This document shows positions 11,001-22,278 of a stretch of DNA of 64,000 nt, in pieces. The position numbers were made by a program, and so were the translations under genes. Under the pieces are notes generated by a model. That model did no database searches. It saw only the letters and a program-made list of their open reading frames with translations, and was not told the DNA's origin. How positions within the stretch are numbered: the first letter of the stretch is position 1; each line of letters begins with the position of its first letter. Source of the stretch: Lichina pygmaea (Eukaryota; Ascomycota; Lichinomycetes; Lichinales; Lichinaceae); the NCBI GenBank assembly GCA_963422465.1, contig OY730169.1, forward strand, positions 372,001 to 436,000, given 5' to 3'.

Positions 11001-11245
11001 AACTCAACAATATCAAGGTGGATCCTTTCAGCATGGTGTCCAGTAACCATTTCCATTGGCTGCGTCTCATGGCAGACTAGCTCTGTCTGTCCATTTGCCA
11101 TCGTGAGCTGATAGGGCTGCTGCTTGCGTCTCCTTCCAGTGCTGAGGGTGTCGTAAAGTTGTCTTGAAATGTAGTTCCCACTGGCTCCAGAGTCAACAAG
11201 TGCATATGTCTGTATCGGCGTGTTGGCGTATAGTGACACAGGCAA
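7976..11245 (-). pseudogene. B1 pol region (protease to chromodomain)
   Basis: Fossil pol of family B. Retropepsin region about 11245-10697 (VDSGASGNYISRQLY). Reverse transcriptase about 10654-9872, with LCVDYRKLN and IAYLDDILVYS, where LDD is the RT catalytic block. RNase H about 9676-9131. Integrase about 9104-8200 (MSIDFITKLPKS, STAYHPRTDSQTE). Chromodomain at about 8130-7985 (GQRYLVKWKDYPDSDNTWEP), a module that in this lineage binds histone marks and steers integration. It is interrupted in places. B2 22279-25431 is the second copy. Confidence 0.88.
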
Positions 11246-11328
11246 TCACAGGTGCTTTGCGTTGCTAGGGGTCATGTTGTTGAGCTCCTGATGTCACCCC
11301 TTGACAAGGGAGTTCAGTCTTTTCCTGA

Positions 11329-11880
11329 TCAAAGTGTTTTTCCACTGACAGGGCAATGGGTCCAGCCATTCCCATCAGTTCTGAGGAATCCGTTCATGAA
11401 TTTGTCTTGCTGATGCTTGTCACATCCAGGCTTAAGGCAGTACTGCCAGTTGTTGATGTAGCAGTTGTTGTTGTTGCCTTGCTGTAGGAACATGAGGTGT
11501 TCGTGCCAATCATGTGTGTGCCCAGGGAATGCGGTGTGTTGGCGTTTGTCCCAAAGGTGGATCTCACACGCATCCTTCTTGCAATTGACCCAATGCTTGT
11601 GGCAGGTGGTGTGGTAGGGTGAATGTCCTCTGTACCTTCGTAGTTGTTTGTGGTAGGTGCAGTAGTGCTTCATGCAAAACCTCCACTGTAGTTCGCCGTG
11701 CCGTAGGTTTCGTGGGTCTATGCTGTAAGTATAGCTTCCTTGTGGTATTTCTTCTTTGATAGACGCGGGTTTGTCTCGGTCCCCATCAGAGGTGGTTAAG
11801 GGCTCCTGTCCCTTGTCCTGACCTGTTAGTTCTGGTAGGTCCTTGCCTCCTGATGTTGCCAGTTGGTGGGCTGCTTCCAA
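11329..11880 (-). pseudogene. B1 His/Cys-rich region between gag and protease
   Basis: A stretch of about 180 residues between the gag zinc knuckle and the protease, rich in His, Cys, Trp and Asn. Paired motifs include CMKHYCTYHKQ, CHKHWVNCKKDAC and CLKPGCDKHQQ. The regular C/H pairs look like several metal-binding knuckles. The segment is also present in B2 near 25520-25960, so it belongs to the family. I do not recognise the domain. Confidence 0.55.
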
Positions 11881-11985
11881 TATCTGATCGTAGTTGTCCC
11901 ATTGTTCGAGGGATAGCTGAGCCTCTCCTGGTGGGTCCTCTGGCTTGATGACATTCCAGTCTCTGTCGAGCGTATTAAGTTGCTG

Positions 11986-12813
11986 TCAGTGCACCTTGTT
12001 CTTTGAACAACAGTCTTTCGCCATGTGGCCTAGCTTGCCACAGGTATAGCACTTCAGTGCTTTCCCCTTTTTGTTGTTCCTTCCCTTCGTGAACCTTCCC
12101 TTGTGGTGGACTGCATCCAGTTCCATGGGTGCATAGCCATATAGATCATGTGGTGGTGCCTTGTTAGGCAGCTTGTAGTGGTTGCTCACATGCCATGCGG
12201 GGTGGCTGTATCCTCTGTCGTGGCACTTCTCCATCGCTCGCTCAAATAGCTTGTCATCGATGTTGATTGCTTGTGCGATGAGTTCATCCAGTGTGTCAAC
12301 TGCTCGTCCATCGAAGGTGATTTCATCCTTCATGTTTTCCTTGAGTCCACGTCAGTACATGACCATCAGGGTGTCGTTGTCCCAGTCAGTCAGTACTGAG
12401 TATTGTTTGAACTGCGTGGTGTACTCTGCGGCTGAGCGTTGTTGTTTGATGTGCTGGATCATTTGTATAGCCACTTTATCTTTGTTAGATAGTCCAAGGA
12501 TCCTTTTGATCTCGTCCTTGAATTGCGTCCATTTTGTCATCCATTCTGATGTGCTGTCGTGGTCTCTGTTTCCTGAGAGATGTTTGTTGACGTAGGGCTT
12601 GATCCATCAATAAGCATTACCTCTCATGTAAGTGGTTGCAAAGAGTGCCCACTTTTCTTTAGGCAGCTTCGTCTCTGGTTGGAATTGAAAGTAGACTTGG
12701 AGTTGCATAAGCCAGTCGTCAACCTTGTTTCTTTCGCCGTAGAACAGGTCTGGCTTGGCGACGCTAATCTTTCCATCTGGGAAGTTGGGGTTGGTTGCTC
12801 CTGAGGTACTCAT
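11986..12813 (-). pseudogene. B1 gag region (capsid and CCHC knuckle)
   Basis: Begins MSTSGATNPNFPDGK at 12813 just inside the 5' LTR. A capsid-like region follows, then a CCHC knuckle CYTCGKLGHMAKDC near 12010-12050. This is the normal gag layout of Ty3/gypsy. It reads in more than one frame and is a fossil. Confidence 0.85.
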
Positions 12814-12831
12814 CCTTGAGGGTCTTCAAAG

Positions 12832-13390
12832 TGTTGCGGTCTGTACCGTGCTGTCCTAACCGAGTATAGGATTAAGGGCGAGATGCGGAAGGCGGGTTGG
12901 TTCTCACAGGAGAGGAGTGTCAAGGAGCGCGAAGGGGTTTGGTGGAACGTGGTGGTGGTGACACCTGATCAATGGCTTCGTACAAGAGGATTGTATTGAA
13001 GTAGATCTAGTTGTCTGGATCACAACATGAGTTGAAGATGATTGTTCCATAAGGGAACTATCGCTGGACTATATAGTGCTGGCCTGTCAAGACAATCAAG
13101 ATTGTCTCGACAGTCTTGACATCAAGACGGGTGAGATTGTCTTGACAGTCCCACCATGTTATGCACCCTGCGTCAAGACGGGTGAGATTGTCTTGATGCT
13201 TCATGCATCCTGCGTCGAGACGGGTGAGATTGTCTCGATGCTTCATGCATGCTGCGTCGAGACTCCTGTGTGTGTCTCGACAGTCACGTGACCCCTTGTT
13301 GGTTGGTCACTTGACTTCCATGGTGTCCTCTTGCCTGGCCCGCGGCCTGATTGCCTATAAATGAGTGGCTCCCATCCCTGGGTCGTAACA
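12832..13390 (-). repeat. 5' LTR of B1
   Basis: 559 bp, paired with the LTR at 6931-7489 and carrying the same three-unit repeat array. The differences I can see are transitions, mostly where one copy has CG and the other TG or CA. Confidence 0.92.
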
Positions 13391-13395
13391 CTGAA

Positions 13396-13990
13396 GACCT
13401 GGAGAAAACCTGCCAGATAATCCAGAACAGCAACCCATCTCTGAGCAAACAAATCACCATCCTGAGAGCCTACTGGTCTAAGAAGGCTATAGCTCAAAAG
13501 AAGCCAGTTACCTCTCTCCACCTGGATCTGGCTACCCCTGAACAAGCCAATCTTTTGATTGAGAGTGGGCTAGTGCTGGGGCACAGGATGCATGAAGCAG
13601 AACCTTTCCTGGCAGACAGTCATTGCACAATGTTTCAAGTGCTTTGGCTATGGGCACCAAGCACACTTCTGCAAGAACAAAGCTGTGTGTGGTGTCTGTG
13701 GAGGCCAGCATGAAAGGAGAGCCTGCCAAGTTCCTGAACAGCTTCTCAAGCCAAAATGCTGCAACTGCAGAGGAGCTCACCCAGCCTGGGCCAATGTCTG
13801 TCCAGTACGCCAGGAAGCAGCCAAGAAGGCAAGAGAAGCATGGAACACACGCCCAGGAAAATATGAGATCCCAACAGCTACCTCTGTTCCAGCTCTACAA
13901 CCCCCCCCAGTTATGTCTTTCCCTCTCTCTCAGTCTCTACCAGGAGGGAAAAAACGTAAAACAGCTGAGCCAAGCAGAAGCTCAGAGTGA
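13396..13990 (+). CDS. L1 ORF1, second part with three zinc knuckles
   Basis: Continuation of ORF1 after the B1 insertion, starting DLEKTCQIIQ in frame with the first part. Three cysteine-rich motifs follow in the +2 frame: CFKCFGYGHQAHFC (about 13628-13670, CX2CX4HX4C), CGVCGGQHERRAC and CCNCRGAHPAWANVC. This array is typical of Tad1-clade ORF1 proteins, which bind the LINE RNA. The reading frame changes between about 13560 and 13625, so the copy has a frameshift just before the knuckles. The frame ends at TGA 13988-13990, 107 bp before the ORF2 start. Confidence 0.8.
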
Positions 13991-14097
13991 CTCAGAGGTG
14001 CACTCCCAGAAGTGCAAATTCTTTCTTCAAGATCAGCCAACTCTGGAGGAAAGCTACCAGCTAACTCCTTCAAGATCTTTGATGCTGAGATATCTGC

Positions 14098-17000
14098 ATG
14101 AAAGACACAAAGCTGACACTTCTCCAGTATAATGTGCAAAAAAGCCAATCAGTCCAAGAGCTACTGCTAGCAACCTCAGCTCTCCAAGAGGTGGACATTA
14201 TTGCACTTCAAGAGCCCTGGAAAAACCCTCACCTAGAAACAAGCACTTCAACTGTTTTCTCTTCCTTTCTTCCTCTCTACTGTTCAGAGATTGGCAGAAC
14301 ACTTTTTCTTATTAATAAAAATCTGAAACTCTCTTCTCCTCATCCTACCTTCTGGAATAAAGACTTTGTTTCTCTTGAAATCTACTTGGAAAACTCTTCT
14401 ACTTCTCTTTGGGTACATAATCTCTACTTCACCCCATCAAGTCAAGAAAACTACACAGAGGCATCAGAAGCTCTTCTCTGTTTACTCCAAAATGCTTTAC
14501 AAGAACAAGGACAACATATTCTTCTCACAGACTCAAATCTTCACCACCCAGACTGGTCAAAGAAAAGAAGACTGTACTCTGAGACTGCAAACAAGTTTCA
14601 AGACCTAATGAAAGATTTAAATCTGGATTTAGCTATTGCACCTTTCACCCCTACCAGAGCAAGATCTCTTTCTGAAAAACCATGTTCTTCTATTGATCTG
14701 TCTTTTATTTCTTCTTCTCTTTCTAACTCTCTGATTTTCTCTAAAGTGGCTCTTCAGTTCTTTCATGGGTCTGACCACAGACCTGTACTAACCTGCCTGG
14801 ACCTGGATCCTCCAAGGAAAATCTGGAAACCAGAAAGAAACTGGAGAACACTGGACTCAAACCTTGCAAGAGTAGAGTGTGAGAAGCTACACCTGCCCTT
14901 CCACTTCCAAGACAAATATGAAGTGGATGAGTACTTGGAGTATCTTGACAACTTTCTCCAAGAAATAGCAAGCAAATCCACACAGCTCCAGAAGCTATCT
15001 GGCCACTCAGTTCCCTGGTGGAATCAAGAGATCCAAAACAAGGTTAAAGAGGAAAGAAGAGTAAGAAGAAAAGTGCAAAAAAAGCAAGCAAGTCAAGAGG
15101 AACTTGAGCAAGCAACTAAGCTCAAGAAAAAGGCAGTCAGAGATGGAAAACAGAACACTTTCAGACACCAAATCCATGAGCTGGCCAGCTCTTCAAAGTT
15201 CTGGAAGCTTGCAAAGTGGGGAAAGTCCAAAGCCAACAAGACTCCTGATCTTCCTCTGGTTCCTGACATGGAAACACAAGAAGGAATAGCCAAAACCTTT
15301 GAGGAAAAGACTAAAGCCTTCTCACAACAGTTCTTTCCAAAAGCTCTAGTTCCAGAACCAGGCTCAGAAAGCTCCCAGACTATCTCTGAGATACAGCTCT
15401 CCCAGGAGGTAACATGTGAAGAAGTGGAGCAAATTCTGGCCAAGAAGAAACCTTTCACAGCAGGAGGGAGAGATAAGCTGCCAAATGGAATTCTGAGAGC
15501 TCTGGGGCCTAGGTTCTGCCAAGCTCTAGCTATTCTGACTTCAACATGCTGGAAACTGGAGTACTTCCTTGAAAGATTTAAGAGTGCAAAAACAGTCTGC
15601 TTGAGGAAACCTGGCAAGGGAACCTACAATCAAGCTAAAGCCTGGCGCCCTATAGCTCTGCTAAACACAACAGGCAAGCTGATGGAAGCTATTGCTACAG
15701 CCAGACTAAGCAAGATAGCAGAAGAAGCTGGACTATTGCCAGATATCCAGATGGGCTTTAGGAAAGGAAGATCCACAGAAGCAGCACTTTTCCTTCTAAC
15801 CTCCCAAGTGGAAAAAGTCTGGAAGGAAGGCATGGTTGCATCCCTACTCTCACTGGATATCTCAGGAGCCTATGACAGAGTTCTCCCCAAGATACTACAG
15901 CAAATTCTGAAAAGAAAAGGAATACCTGCCTGGCTAGCTTCCTGGATCTACTCCTTCTGTGATAAGCGCTCTACCACTCTTGTCTTTGATGATTCTGAGT
16001 CTTGTTCAATTCCTATTCATTGTGGAGTTTCTCAAGGTTCTCCATTATCCTCTATTCTTTTTCTATTCTACATTTCTGAATTGCATGAGACTGTGCATAC
16101 TCCCTCTTCTGGTGTATCTGCCCTGGGGTTTGCAGATGATACAAATCTGCTTGCTTTTGGTCACTCCTTGAAAAGTAACCTTCTGAAGTTAAAGAACACA
16201 CACCATAAATGTCTATCCTGGGCTGCAAGACATGGAATGGTCTTCTCACCTGAGAAATATGAAATACTTCATTTTTCCAGAAGAAGATCAGACAATCTTC
16301 AGCTCAAGCTCAGACTGGGGAATGTGATTCTCAAACCAAAAGAAGAAGTGCGAGTACTTGGAGTGTACCTAGATGCAAAGCTCCACTGGCACAAACACCA
16401 GAGGATTATTCTTCAAAAAGCACAGAAAGCACTCTCTTCTCTTTCTAGAACTTCCTATTCTACTTGGGGCTTTCCAGTTCACACATCACGTCTGGTGTAC
16501 ACTGCTATACTGAGATCTCTACTGAGCTATGCAGTGGGGATCTGGTTTAACCCTCTAAGAAAATCCTCCAATATCTCTTCTCTTGTTTCATTTCAAAACA
16601 GATGCCTAAGACTTATTGGGGGTGCCTTCAAAGCCACTCCTTCTTTTCTATTAGAGAGTGAGCTTTTTCTTCTACCTCTAGACCTATACTTTAAATTTCG
16701 CACTGCCTGTGTTCTTTCTTCTATTCAAAACTCCCCTCTCAAATACTTTCTTGACAGTATCTTTTCCACTATTTCCAGCTATGCCTCTTTCTTGAAGAAA
16801 CCTTTAAAGGAATCCTCAACTATCTCTCCTAAGTGGAAATTCACTTGGTTAAGTCAAATAACTACTAACCAGGCTAGTTCAAAGAAAGAACTACAAAAGC
16901 TCTTTACTAAAGAGTGGGAAGACCAATAGGAAGAGAAGAAAAGAAGAAGCTATCCAGGCTGGCAGACTTTCTGTCAAAAGCCACACAAAAACAATCTGAA

Positions 17001-17340
17001 GCTCTACAAAGAGTTACAGAAAGCTGAGGCAAGTCTGCTACTGCAAATCAGGACTGGAAGAATTAGTCTGGCAAGTTTTCTTTTCAGAGCTGGAGTTCCT
17101 GACTTCCCTACCCCACTATGTGTGTGTGGCCAAGCAGAAGAAGCTGCAAAACATATCACCTCTTCATGCTCTCTTTATTCAAGACAAAGACAACAAGTCT
17201 CTTTTAATCCCCAAGACTTCACCACTATTATTTCAAACCCAGAGCTACTACAGAAGTTCTTGTACTGGTTTATGTCTTTGAAAAGACTAAACCAGTTTAA
17301 TCTAGCTTTCAAACTCCACTATTCCCAATCTAATACCTAG
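14098..17340 (+). CDS. L1 ORF2: endonuclease and reverse transcriptase
   Basis: The catalytic protein of the LINE. It nicks target DNA and primes reverse transcription at the nick. The start ATG at 14098 gives MKDTKLTLLQYN, the usual start of an APE-type endonuclease domain (residues about 1-230, with ALQEPW, LLTDSNLHHPDW and HGSDHRPV). The RT domain covers about 490-760, with WRPIALLNT, QMGFRKGRSTEA, LDISGAYDRV, GVSQGSPLS and FADD at about 678-681. The tail has a Cys/His motif CVCGQ...H...C near residues 1007-1025. The frame is 1,081 codons but contains one TAG at 16927-16929. L4 has TGG at the equivalent site, so L1 has suffered a Trp-to-stop change. Otherwise it looks complete. Confidence 0.9.
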
Positions 17341-17515
17341 ATTCTCTTCTCTTACCAGAAACTTCAAGATTTCTTTTGTTACATTCCCTAGTCACACCCT
17401 GCCTTCAGTTTTTATCCCTTCAAAGGTTTTCTGAAGGAGTTCACTATTAGCTAGAAGATCTGCATGGCTGTAAAGCTACTACCAGTGTAAGAATCAAATA
17501 AAAATAAAATAAAAT

Positions 17516-18207
17516 CACACCTAACTGGAAAGCAAGATGGCTAGAAGAACTAACCACTAACCAAGATTACTCTAAGAAACAATTTCAAGAAGTGTTTCAG
17601 AAAGAGTGGGAAGCCAGATAGCAGGCAAACAGACAGAAGTGTTCTCCAGTCTGGGAGCTATTTTGCAGACTACCCCAAAGGAAAAATCTCAAAGTTTTCA
17701 AAGACTTGAGAAAAGCTGAAGCTAGTCTTTACTTGCAGATTCTATCAGCAAGGATAGGACTAGCCAGCTTTCTTTTCAGAGCAAATGTTCCTGACTTCCA
17801 ATCCCCTCTATGTTCTTGTGGTTTTGGAGAAGAGACTGCTCAACATATTACTTTCTCTTGTAACAAGTTTCTTACTCAAAGACAGCAAGCCACTTTTCTT
17901 TCCTACAATTTCTTTACTTTACTTCAAAAGCCTAAAGTGCTTAAAGAATTTCTTTTCTGGTTTATGTCTTTGAAAAGACTAGACCAGTTTAACTTAGCAC
18001 ACCAACTCTTACCAGAAAACCTATCATCTCTGTGATTTTATTTTCTCCAGACACTGCATATTCTTCCAGATAATTCCCTAGTCTTACCCAAGTCTCAGTT
18101 TTTATTCCTTCAAAGGTTTTCTGGGAAAAAAAAGCATGTATCTAGAAGTTCTGCATGGCTCACCAGCCAAATCAGAGTAAGAATAAAATAAAATAAAATA
18201 AAATAGA
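17516..18207 (+). mobile_element. LINE L2, right fragment (ORF2 C-terminus, 3' UTR, tail)
   Basis: Continuation of the LINE split by L1. ORF2 C-terminal sequence includes the frame 17706-18035 (MRKAEASLYLQILSARIGL), with a Cys/His motif CSCGFGEETAQHITFSC, and ends ENLSSL. The 3' UTR ends in repeated AATAAA units at 18180-18207. The tail block TCTGCATGGCT...GTAAGAAT is shared with L1 and with the SINE at 18446-18880. The protein is clearly related to L1 but diverged. Confidence 0.82.
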
Positions 18208-19663
18208 AGTGAAATCTTGAGAATTGAAAGGAGCTTGCTGTCTTTGACTTGAATAAAGAGAGTATGAAGAGGTGATATGTTTCACTGTCTCTTCTGCTTG
18301 ACCACAGACACATAAAAGGGTAGGAAAATCTAGAACTCCAGCTCTGAATAGAAAACTTGCCAGGCCAATTCTCCCAGTTCTGGTTTGTAGTAGCAGACTT
18401 GCCTCAGCTTTCTATAGCTTTTTGTAGAGCTTCAGGTTGTTGTGGTTTTTTTTGATTTGATTCTTACACTGATTTGGCTGTTAAGCCATGCAGAACTTCT
18501 TGAAGGATTTTTGTCTCTGGTAGACTTGACTTAGGGACCTCACGTATTTACTGTACACCCTGTGGTTTGTAGTGTACGTACTGTGGGAAAACCCCAAACC
18601 CTGTAGGGAAAATAGGAAAACCACAGTAATAAGGGTTTTGTGGATCTTGACAGATATTGGGTGAGCTATTTCTTGGGGGTTTTCATACATCTTGCAAGGA
18701 GTACATCTTAGACAAGTTCTATGAATCTTGGGGGTTTTTGTGGCAGAATGTGGGGTGAGTCAGATTTGAACTGACAACTAGTTTAGTCAGGTTCTCCAGG
18801 CCTGACACCACTAGTTCTGGGTCATGGGTGCTATGTAGTGGGCAACTCTCACCAGCTTCCTGCTACACCATGCCACCCCAGGTTGTTGTGGTAAGGCTTT
18901 TAACAAAACACCTGCCACCCAGAGTAGCTTCTTCTTTTCTTCTCCTCCTATTGGTTTTCCCACTCTTTAACAAAGAGTTTCTGTAGTTCTTTCTTTGAAC
19001 TAGCCTGGTTAGTAGTTAATTAGTTTAACCAAGTGAACTTCCAATAGGGAGAGATAGTTGAGGATTCCTTTAAAGGTTTCTTCATAGAAGAGGCATAGTG
19101 GGAGATATTAGAAAAGATATTGTCCAGAAGTGTTTTCAGAGAGGAGATTTGAATAGAAGAGAGAAAACAGGCTGTGCAAAATTTGAAATAGAGATCTAGA
19201 GGTAAAAGAAAAAGCTCACTCTCTAATAAGAAAGATGGAGTGGCTTTGAAGACACCTCCAATAAGTCTCAGGTATTTGTTGTGGAATATGCTAAGAGAAG
19301 AGATATTAGAAGATTTTCTTAGAGGATTGAACCAGATCCCCACAGCATAACTCAGTAAAGATCTGAGTATTGCAGTGTACACATGATGTGATGTGAGGAC
19401 TGGGAAACCCCAAGTAGAATATGAAGTTCTGGAAAGAGAGGAAAGTGCTTTCTGAGCTTTTTGAAGAATAATCCTCTGGTGCTTATGCCAGTGGAGTTTT
19501 GCATCCAGGTACACTTCTAATACTCACACTTCTTCTTTTAGTCTTAGAATCATATTCCCCAGTCTGAGCTTAAGCTGAAGATTATCTGATCTTCTTCTGG
19601 AAAAATAAAGTATTTCATATTTCTCAGAAGAGAAGACTATTCCATGTCTTGCAGCCCATGATA
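18208..19663 (-). pseudogene. L3 ORF2, C-terminal half
   Basis: Minus-strand frame 19514-19020 begins MYLDAKLHWHKHQRI and matches L1 ORF2 residues just after the RT catalytic block. It continues into the tail region read at 18208-18432. The SINE interrupts it at 18446-18880. The frame is interrupted by stops and is non-functional. Confidence 0.8.
18446..18880 (-). mobile_element. tRNA-derived SINE with a LINE-like tail
   Basis: A 435-bp insertion in L3 flanked by a 13-bp duplication CAGGTTGTTGTGG (18433-18445 and 18879-18891). Read on the minus strand, the head has an A box TGGTGTAGCAG (18860-18870) and a B box GTTCAAATC (18763-18771). The T-arm is perfect (GTCAG-TTCAAAT-CTGAC), and GGGGTGG can pair with TCACCCC as an acceptor stem. 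Between the boxes is a longer hairpin (AACTAGT...ACTAGTT) like an extended variable arm. The 3' end shares CTGCATGGCT and GTGTAAGAATCAAAT with the LINE 3' ends and closes in an A run. This is the layout of a SINE mobilised by the local LINE. Confidence 0.8.
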
Positions 19664-20053
19664 TGTCACGGTTCTGGCCCAGTTGCATATCTGGCACAAG
19701 TCACGCACCTTGCCGGGAAGTTCCATCTGCACTGTTGCCTGTTTGCTCTGCTATTGCCTTGTTGCATATCTGGCACAAGTCACACACCTTGCTGGGAAGT
19801 TCCATCTGCACTGTTGCCTGTTTGCTCCACTGTTGCCTGTTTGCTCCACTGTTGCCTGCTTGCTCCGCTGTTGCCTGATCCCCTGCCTATAAGAACTTCT
19901 CCTGATCCCCCAGCTTCTTCTCTTCTTCTTTTCTCTTTTCCTTCCTTGTCTTTTGTCTTGTACATCAATCCAAGTCTCAAGTCTCAAGCCAAGTCAGGTC
20001 AAGGTTACTGAATCAGTTAGGCTTGAGTTCTGCTCTGCTATTGCCTTGTCACA
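19664..20053 (+). repeat. 5' LTR of C (with internal duplication)
   Basis: Starts TGTCACGGTT and ends CCTTGTCACA; 390 bp. It is 98 bp longer than the 3' LTR because a block of about 79 bp (GTTGCATATCTGGCAC...) is present twice and a unit of about 19 bp (TGTTGCCTGTTTGCTCCAC) has an extra copy. A TATA candidate CCTATAAGAACTT lies near 19885. Confidence 0.92.
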
Positions 20054-20093
20054 CTATGAAAGACCTACTCAACCATAACACACTTCACCAAGC

Positions 20094-20985
20094 CATGTTC
20101 ACGTCCTTGTCATATCTCAACAACCAGACCAAGCTATGCCAGTTACTGGAAATGACAAGTTCCTTCGCAACATGTTTGCAGAGTTCATGTGAATTCAAGC
20201 TACTAACACTACTCCCAAGTCCAAGTCCAAACACACTGCTGACCCAGAGATCTTCAGTGGCGATGGTGGAAACACAGAAATCACGCATGAGAAGCTTGAG
20301 AGCTTCATCACATCACTGTCACTCAAGATGACACTCAACACTGACTGGTACCCCACGGAAACATCGCGGATTACGTATGTCTTTTCACGCACGACTGGCA
20401 CTGCGCAGTCCTACATCTCAGCTAAGATCATGGCTGGCCAGTACATTGACTGGCACAATATTGTCCAAGATCTCCGGAACACCTTCTCCGACCCAGACCC
20501 AGAGTTCCTAGCTCAGAGAAAGCTCATCACCTTGCGTCAGGCCAACCATTCCTTTGCTGAGTTCTTCACAGAGTTCAATCAGTATGCTCCACGCACAGGC
20601 TTCAACAACAAGGCCCTGAAGTGCCATCTTTGATGCACTGTCTCTGAAGAGCTCGCCAAGCAGCTTGTCAGCATCAACCTCAAGGACATCAGCTATCAGA
20701 AGCTTGTTGAGGAATGCCAGCTGCAGGACAACCAGTTGTGTGCCACTTCTGCCAACTCTCGCCATCTATGTCAAGCACCTCCCACCCAAGCCTCAGTTCC
20801 ACAGTCAGGAGCTTCAGTTCTGTGTCCAGGGTTCATCAAGCCAGCCTTCACACCACAGCCACCAAGTCCTACCATGGATCTCAGCCACTCTAAGCTGACA
20901 CCAGAAGAGTGAGAACATCACCAAAGCAAAGGCCTCTGCTTCTACTGTAGGAACCAAGGTCACGTCTCAACCTTCTGTCCAGTGA
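20094..20985 (+). pseudogene. C gag region
   Basis: Gag-like protein of family C. A capsid-type region is read at 20328-20633 (SDPDPEFLAQRKLITLRQ). The CCHC knuckle CFYCRNQGHVSTFC lies at about 20936-20980. It is read in several frames and is a fossil. Confidence 0.75.
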
Positions 20986-21081
20986 AAAGCATACCTGTTG
21001 TTGCCACCACCACAACCACCACCAAGTCTGCCACTGTTGAGACTACTCCAGAGTTGGAAAACAAGTAGTCCTTGGTTATCG

Positions 21082-21681
21082 TGTTGTGGTCTGTACTGTG
21101 CTGTCCTAACTGAGTATAGGATTAAGGGTGAGATGTGGAAGGCGGGTTGGTTCTCGCAGGAGAGGAGTGTCAAGGAGTGCGAAGGGGTTTGGTGGAACAT
21201 GGTGGTGGTGACACCTGATCAATGGCTTTGTACAAAAAGATTGTATTGAAGTAGATCTAGTTGTCTGGATCACAACATGAGTTGAAGACAATTGTTCCAT
21301 AGGGGAACTATCATCAGACTATATAGTGCTGGCCTGTCAAGACAATCAAGATTGTCTTGACAGTCTTGACATCAAGACAGGTGAGATTGTCTTGACAGTC
21401 CCACTATGTTATGCACCCTGTGTTGAGACTGGTAAGATTGTCTTGATACTTCATGCATCCTACATCAAGACTGGTGAGATTGTCTTGATGCTTCATGCAT
21501 CCTGTGTCAAGACTGGTGAGATTGTCTTGATGCTTCATGCATTCTGCGTCAAGATTCCTGTGTGTCTTGACAGTCACGTGACCCCTTGTTGGTTGGTCAC
21601 TTGACTTCCATGGTGTCCTCTTGCCTGGCCCACAGCCTGATTGCCTATAAATAAGTGGCTCCTATCCCATAGGTTGTAACA
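21082..21681 (-). repeat. 3' LTR of B2
   Basis: 600 bp, starting TGTTGTGGTC and ending AGGTTGTAACA. It is 41 bp longer than the B1 LTRs because the TGAGATTGTC...CATGCATCC unit occurs four times instead of three. Most CG words of the dyad array are now TG or CA. Confidence 0.9.
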
Positions 21682-21725
21682 CTACCCTCCTCTCCTTCAT
21701 TCATCATCCTGATGAATTCTTGAGT

Positions 21726-22226
21726 ATGTCTGCAAAATCACGTGCCTCTGCTTACCGAAAACAACTGGCAGCCCAGATCTGTGATCATAACTTTGTGTTG
21801 CTTGCTCTGTGTGACTTCTGTGTTTTGAACCACAAGCTCTACTTCCAAATGTCTGACAACAACAATAAGTTGAAGTGCGCTGAATGCACTTGTTGTGGGA
21901 AGTCCTGTGTGTCACTTTCTTGGGAGTCACTGAACATGACCCAAGATAACCTTCACAAGGATTTGGCTGTTGATGAGGCTAAGCAGGACACTCTTGTTGA
22001 GCAGCTTGCTGAGCTGCAGGCTTGTGTGTCCTGAAAGCGAAAAGTTCTTGAAGGTGCTGAGGGTCAAGCAAAGAAGAAGCTCCAGTGTCTTGTTGCTGAG
22101 ATGGAGGTGGATAGTGAAGACTTGTCAGTGACAGTCATTGACGTGTCCGCACTGCAGGCCAAGCTGTTCAGTCCTACTGCTGCCAGAACTGCTGCAGAAG
22201 GAGCTGGCAGTTCACAAGGTTTCTGA
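21726..22226 (+). pseudogene. B2 antisense frame: Zn2Cys6 type plus coiled coil (fossil)
   Basis: Counterpart of the B1 frame at 7534-8034, with the same start MSAKSRASAY and the same place between 3' LTR and pol end. The coiled-coil-like region (LAVDEAKQDTLVEQLAELQ) is kept. It is more decayed than in B1. Confidence 0.65.
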
Positions 22227-22278
22227 GTGGTTCCCAGGTATTTTCCAAGTCTGGGTAGTTTTTCCACTTGATAAGGTA

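Larger units (their letters stand above)
6931..13390 (-). mobile_element. Ty3/gypsy family B, copy B1 (fossil, complete ends)
   Basis: A 6,460-bp chromodomain Ty3/gypsy element on the minus strand, inserted in ORF1 of LINE L1. The target-site duplication is CTGAA at 6926-6930 and 13391-13395. Both LTRs are 559 bp. In minus-strand order it has 5' LTR, gag with a CCHC knuckle, a His/Cys-rich region, protease, RT, RNase H, integrase, chromodomain, a plus-strand antisense frame, a polypurine tract and 3' LTR. The two LTRs differ at a small percentage of sites by eye, nearly all transitions, so it is fairly young. It is broken in several places. Confidence 0.95.
5743..17515 (+). mobile_element. 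LINE L1, Tad1-like, near full length, split by B1
   Basis: A non-LTR retrotransposon with a 5' UTR, ORF1 (gag-like, CCHC knuckles), ORF2 (endonuclease plus RT), a 3' UTR, and an A/T-rich tail of AATAAAA-type repeats at 17491-17515. Without the 6,465 bp due to B1 and its target duplication it is about 5.3 kb, a normal length for the Tad1 clade. It lies inside L2. The 5' boundary is set where L2 homology stops, to within about 10 bp. I cannot define a clean target-site duplication. Damage is light: ORF1 lacks an ATG at its likely start and has one frameshift, and ORF2 has one in-frame stop. Confidence 0.85.
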
